A DNA stretch of 33,347 nt from an uncultured Eubacteriales bacterium (GTDB lineage Bacteria; Bacillota; Clostridia; Lachnospirales; Lachnospiraceae). Under the pieces are notes generated by a model. That model was not told the DNA's origin and ran no database searches. It worked only from the letters and a program-made list of their open reading frames with translations. The stretch is taken from contig ONFL01000069.1 in the NCBI GenBank assembly GCA_900317095.1, positions 1-33,347 on the forward strand, in the 5' to 3' direction. The position numbers and the translations under genes are program-made. Positions 30,283-33,347 of this stretch are shown one piece after another (position 1 is the stretch's first letter; every line of letters starts with the position of its first letter).

Positions 30283-31155
30283 TTATTCCTCCTTTTCCCT
30301 GCCTGACAGGAAAGCCTGAAAATCGTCCTTCTGCCGCCGGAAATCTTCCATCCCCAGATCATAAAGATTCTGGTTTTCCTGGGCGTCCATGGCAAATGTA
30401 CTCATGGGCAGATCTTTGCTGGGCGCAAAGACAAAAGCCCGCCCTTTCTTCTCCAGTTCCCACACAGCATTCAGCTGCCGGGTGTAAGTGATATGCCGCC
30501 GGTTCAGACGCCTAATAATGTTCGGATAGCGCCTGCACAATAAAGTATAGGCCAGCCGGAAGCTTTCCGGTTTCTTCACAAAATCCCTGGGCTTGGAAAG
30601 AATGATGACCAGCTTCCCGCAGCCGTCCCTGAAGGCTTTTGCGTAGGGAATAGAATCCGCAACACCGCCGTCATAATAAAGATGTCCGTCTATCTCAACC
30701 GGTCTGCAGGCAGCCGGAAGGGCGCTGGTTCCCATCAGGATCCTGTAATCGTCTTTTCGGAAATCGCTTTTATCGAAATAATGGGCTTTCCCGGTCACGG
30801 CATCCGTAGCCGCGACCTTAAACTCGGCAGGATTAGCCATCATGGCCTCATAGTCCAGCGGGTCGGCTCCCCCGGAGTTAGTCATGTCTCCGTAAATGTG
30901 ATGAAGGTTGAACAGATCCCCATGTTTTAAGAATGGCCTCCATCCAAAGTAATCCGGATCTGTCACATGTATGGTGTAATAGCGCAGATTCCTCTCCCGC
31001 TGGCCTGCCAGATAAGAAACCGCATTTGCCGCGCCGGCTGAGACGCCTATAACATAGTCAAACTGAATGTTATTGTCCAGGAAGGCATCGAGAATAGCTG
31101 CTCCATAGGCGCATTTCATACCGCCGCCCTCGACAACAAGACCTGTTTTTTTCAC
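30283..31155 (-). CDS. Patatin-like phospholipase family protein
   Basis: 290 residues of the bacterial YjjU-like patatin family. Ser39 in GVSAGA is the nucleophile, Asp162 in DGG completes the dyad, and the glycine-rich oxyanion segment GGGMKCAYG lies at 10-18. A TSALPAACRPVEIDG segment before the DGG is typical. No signal peptide is present, so it is cytosolic or membrane-peripheral. GTG start follows GAGGGAGCAGT. It is the first gene of a pair with msrA. Substrate is unknown. A plausible -35/-10 pair lies near 31225-31255 in a very A+T-rich gap. Confidence 0.9.
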   Translation of the reverse strand: MKKTGLVVEGGGMKCAYGAAILDAFLDNNIQFDYVIGVSAGAANAVSYLAGQRERNLRYYTIHVTDPDYFGWRPFLKHGDLFNLHHIYGDMTNSGGADPLDYEAMMANPAEFKVAATDAVTGKAHYFDKSDFRKDDYRILMGTSALPAACRPVEIDGHLYYDGGVADSIPYAKAFRDGCGKLVIILSKPRDFVKKPESFRLAYTLLCRRYPNIIRRLNRRHITYTRQLNAVWELEKKGRAFVFAPSKDLPMSTFAMDAQENQNLYDLGMEDFRRQKDDFQAFLSGREKEE

Positions 31156-31311
31156 ACTGCTCCCTCTTTATGATAAAATTCTAAGAGTATTTTTATAGTT
31201 TGTTAAGATAATATCTATTTTATTTTTAGACTTATAGTGTATAGTATAGCCATAAGATAAATCAATCTTATGCAAGCAAAAACCCAATATACAACAATCC
31301 TCTCTCTAAAC

Positions 31312-31342
31312 AAAAAAGGCATCCAAAGCGGATGCCTTTTTT
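31312..31342. terminator. Bidirectional terminator upstream of the patatin gene
   Basis: AAAAAAGGCATCC pairs with GGATGCCTTTTTT around a 5-base loop; T-runs flank both sides. It lies between the radical SAM gene terminator and the patatin promoter area, so it backs up termination of the upstream minus-strand gene. The rest of the gap 31156-31436 has no gene. Confidence 0.85.
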
Positions 31343-31383
31343 GTTGTCTGCCCCCATCTGCGAAGCTGCCCGGACGCATCCAT

Positions 31384-31425
31384 AAAAAAACAGCCGAAAA
31401 TCCCTTTACAGATCATCGGCTGTTT
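31384..31425 (-). terminator. Terminator of the radical SAM gene
   Basis: AAACAGCCGA (31388-31397) pairs with TCGGCTGTTT (31416-31425); read on the minus strand a T7 run follows. It starts just 12 bases past the stop codon. Confidence 0.85.
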
Positions 31426-31436
31426 CTGCTTTCAGA

Positions 31437-32840
31437 TCACTTGCTGTTTACAGCGGAAGCAACGCTTTCCTCAGGCTTGTAATTCGGATGGTTGGATGCC
31501 CAGAGCTCATCAGCTACCGGCTTCCATTCCTTTGCATATTCCTGAACCTTCTCAGTAAGGTGTTCAACGGATTCAGGCTCCAGCATATCAGTGTTCTTGG
31601 CGCCGGTCTCCTGGACCATCTTTCTGAGCTTTTCAGGGTTCTCAAGGAAAGGACAGGGTCTGAGAAGATTCTCATTGAAAGGCTGTCCCTCTTTGTACTT
31701 TTTGAAGAGAGGCTGCTGGAAGCACTCAAGCAGGCTCTTCTCTTTGATATTGGCGCCTGAGTAATGAATAAATACGCAGGGCTCCATGTCGCCGTTGGGA
31801 TTGATATGGCAGTAATCCTTGCCGCCTGCGATACATCCGCCTACAAACTCGCCATCGTTCTGGAAGTCCATGCAGAAGAGCTGCTTGCCGCCCTCAAAAC
31901 CGCGAATCTCACGAATTCTGTGGTAGATGTACTTACGCTGTTCTACGGTAGGCACCAGATCCATAGCAGCATCCATACCAACCGGCATATAATGGAAATA
32001 CCAGCTGAATGTACATCCCTTGTTGATCAGGAAATCTATGAACTCATCGGATGTTACATCCATGATATTCTTTCTTGTGTAGCATACAGAAGTACCATAT
32101 ACAAGGCCGTTGTCATGAAGCAGATCCATTGCGTCCATAACCTTCTGGAATACGCCCTTGCCTCTTCTGAAATCGGTTGCCTCCTCATAGCCCTCAATGC
32201 TCATGCAGAGAATGATGTTCTTGGAATCACGCATACCGTCGCAGAATGCCTGATCTACAAGGGTACCGTTTGTAAAGATCATAAATCCGCAGTCGGTGTG
32301 CTTCTTGGCAAGCTTGAGGATGTCATCCTTGCGTACCATAGGTTCGCCGCCTGTCATGATATAACCATGGATTCCAAGCTCCTTGCCCTGGGCAACCAGT
32401 CTGTCCATATCTTCAAATGACATACCCAGCTGCCGTTTGTACTCTGCAGCCCAGCAGCCTGTGCAGTGCAGATTGCAGGCACTGGTGGGATCAAAGAGGA
32501 TGATCCATGGAATGTTGCATCCATACTTCTCGGAATTCTTCCTTGTCTCGCGATATCCGGTAAAACCTGCCTCGAATCCGAAGGAGAGGAACAGACCCTT
32601 GATAAAATCTGTATTTGTATTATCAAGCAGACGGTCAAAGAACTGCGCGTACTTTCCGCCGTGGCTGAATGTCTGGCGAAGCTTGTCATAGCCGGCATCG
32701 GTCCATGCAGGATTAAACTTCTGAAATGTGTTAATGACGTCTACGTAAGCTTCTCCTCTGTTGCTTTTCGCTTTCTTTACTACATTATCGAGTACAACGC
32801 CGAACGCGGCTTTCTCCGCAGCGTGTGCTAACTTATTCAT
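31437..32840 (-). CDS. Radical SAM protein of unknown function
   Basis: 467 residues. The CxxxCxxC iron-sulfur motif is at Cys122, Cys126 and Cys129 (SACNLHCTGCWA), followed by the YIMTGGEPMVRKDD SAM-binding motif. About 115 residues precede the barrel and have no membrane helix. The C-terminal half has further cysteines (FCMDF, GGCIAGGKDYCHINPNGDMEPCVFIH, LRPCPFLEN) in a SPASM-like arrangement, which usually binds one or two extra clusters. The CHINPNGDMEPC pattern is shared with many SPASM proteins. ATG start preceded by AGAGAGGAAG. It is a single-gene unit with its own promoter and terminator and no peptide substrate gene beside it. I cannot assign a reaction. Confidence 0.88.
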   Translation of the reverse strand: MNKLAHAAEKAAFGVVLDNVVKKAKSNRGEAYVDVINTFQKFNPAWTDAGYDKLRQTFSHGGKYAQFFDRLLDNTNTDFIKGLFLSFGFEAGFTGYRETRKNSEKYGCNIPWIILFDPTSACNLHCTGCWAAEYKRQLGMSFEDMDRLVAQGKELGIHGYIMTGGEPMVRKDDILKLAKKHTDCGFMIFTNGTLVDQAFCDGMRDSKNIILCMSIEGYEEATDFRRGKGVFQKVMDAMDLLHDNGLVYGTSVCYTRKNIMDVTSDEFIDFLINKGCTFSWYFHYMPVGMDAAMDLVPTVEQRKYIYHRIREIRGFEGGKQLFCMDFQNDGEFVGGCIAGGKDYCHINPNGDMEPCVFIHYSGANIKEKSLLECFQQPLFKKYKEGQPFNENLLRPCPFLENPEKLRKMVQETGAKNTDMLEPESVEHLTEKVQEYAKEWKPVADELWASNHPNYKPEESVASAVNSK

Positions 32841-32982
32841 TGTTTTTCTTCCTCTCTGTAAAAATTAATGGTCTCCACTTGTTAATGTCCGGATTGATTC
32901 CATCGGCATGAGTCGATCATCAACTTTATATTAAGAAGTAATCTTCTCTGGAATAACCTTCGGTTCTTAAATTACTTTTAAC

Positions 32983-33010
32983 ATTATAAAACTTAAAAAA
33001 TTTTTTTCAA
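32983..33010 (-). promoter_or_regulatory. Sigma-A-type promoter of the radical SAM gene
   Basis: Minus strand TTGAAA (33005-33010) and TATAAT (32983-32988) with a 16-base A/T spacer. It gives a leader of about 135 bases before the start codon; that leader holds an AAGTAAT/ATTACTT pair and an inner AACC-GAA-GGTT hairpin but no known riboswitch. The region 33011-33126 has nothing recognisable. Confidence 0.75.
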
Positions 33011-33126
33011 TACTTATGCCCCGCCTTTGTCAGCCCGATGCTACAAACCTACTAAATTGTATTGTTATTTCAACAAAGTCTGTCATTAGAAACACATTTC
33101 TTCTATTATCAGCTATATACGAAAAC

Positions 33127-33157
33127 AGGCACAGAGCATCTTCTCTGCTCTGTGCCT
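33127..33157 (-). terminator. Terminator after the right-edge partial gene
   Basis: Perfect 12-bp stem AGGCACAGAGCA (33127-33138) with TGCTCTGTGCCT (33146-33157), loop of 7. Read on the minus strand it is followed by GTTTTCG. It lies 23 bases after the stop of the partial gene. Confidence 0.85.
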
Positions 33158-33180
33158 TCAGCCCGGCTGCCTGTCCGGTC

Positions 33181-33347
33181 TCAGCCAATATGTTTAAGAG
33201 ATTCTTCCACTCTTGCCTTCTCTATCAACAGTTCATGCCGTTCGGTCATGATATCCGCGTTCTCCTGAAATTTTTTCTGATCTGCCTCATTCTCCGTACT
33301 CAGATATCCCTTCGCAAAAGCATCCGGGTACTGGAATTTACGGGCCA
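33181..33347 (-). CDS. C-terminal end of an unidentified gene (cut by window edge)
   Basis: Only the last 54 residues are in the window: RKFQYPDAFAKGYLS, then a highly charged helix to the end, ESLKHIG, and TGA. It is rich in Glu, Lys and Gln, soluble and probably helical. The frame stays open to the window edge, and the strong terminator that follows supports a real gene. The helical end would suit a regulator tail, but I cannot name the family. Confidence 0.6.
   Translation of the reverse strand, partial: ARKFQYPDAFAKGYLSTENEADQKKFQENADIMTERHELLIEKARVEESLKHIG

Noticed and set aside
1..33347. CRISPR arrays, rRNA, tRNA or insertion sequences
   Set aside because: No regularly spaced repeats, no RNA gene signatures and no transposase frame were seen.

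Overview
The window looks like a chromosome segment of a moderately G+C-rich gut-type Clostridia, most likely a Lachnospiraceae relative. The evidence is strong AAGGAGG-type ribosome sites, the style of the lipoprotein signals (LAAC-GG followed by Ser/Ala/Glu-rich linkers), short gene spacing, and close agreement of the phage genes with Clostridia siphophage head modules. No taxonomic marker gene is present, so this is an inference from style.

Region 1 (1-13276, all minus strand). A divergently started, tightly spaced gene train reads from right to left: substrate-binding lipoprotein, two permeases, ATPase, a cytosolic glycerophosphodiester phosphodiesterase, EutA, EutB, EutC, a LUD-domain protein, two fold-type-II PLP enzymes, then FtsH (its C-terminus runs off the left edge). 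The simplest reading is import of a glycerophosphodiester, most plausibly glycerophosphoethanolamine. It would be split inside the cell to glycerol-3-phosphate and ethanolamine, and ethanolamine would then be deaminated by B12-dependent ethanolamine ammonia-lyase with its reactivase. No microcompartment or acetaldehyde-processing gene is in the window. The role of the LUD and PLP genes is unknown. The leader of this train contains a structured element.

Region 2 (13604-19571, plus strand). A complete oppDFABC peptide-type ABC transporter starts from its own promoter, divergent from region 1, and ends in a strong terminator. Both transporters carry a stem-loop directly after the substrate-binding gene, probably to make that subunit in excess.

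Region 3 (about 19572-29735, minus strand). This is a prophage remnant holding a late regulator, a promoter with nested operator palindromes, small membrane and DNA-binding proteins, a phage metallopeptidase, small and large terminase, SPP1-type portal, a MuF protein followed in the same frame by a JAB/MPN domain after one TAA, a small possible partner gene, scaffold and major capsid protein. From the head-tail connector leftwards, successive genes keep their ends but lack their middles or are fused, and the tail assembly chaperone is cut off near the opp terminator. No integrase, replication, tail, lysis or tRNA gene is visible, so this is an eroded or domesticated head module and not an intact prophage.

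Region 4 (29736-33347, minus strand). Host genes resume: msrA and a patatin-like phospholipase as a pair, a radical SAM protein with its own promoter and terminator, and the C-terminal end of an unidentified gene cut by the right edge.
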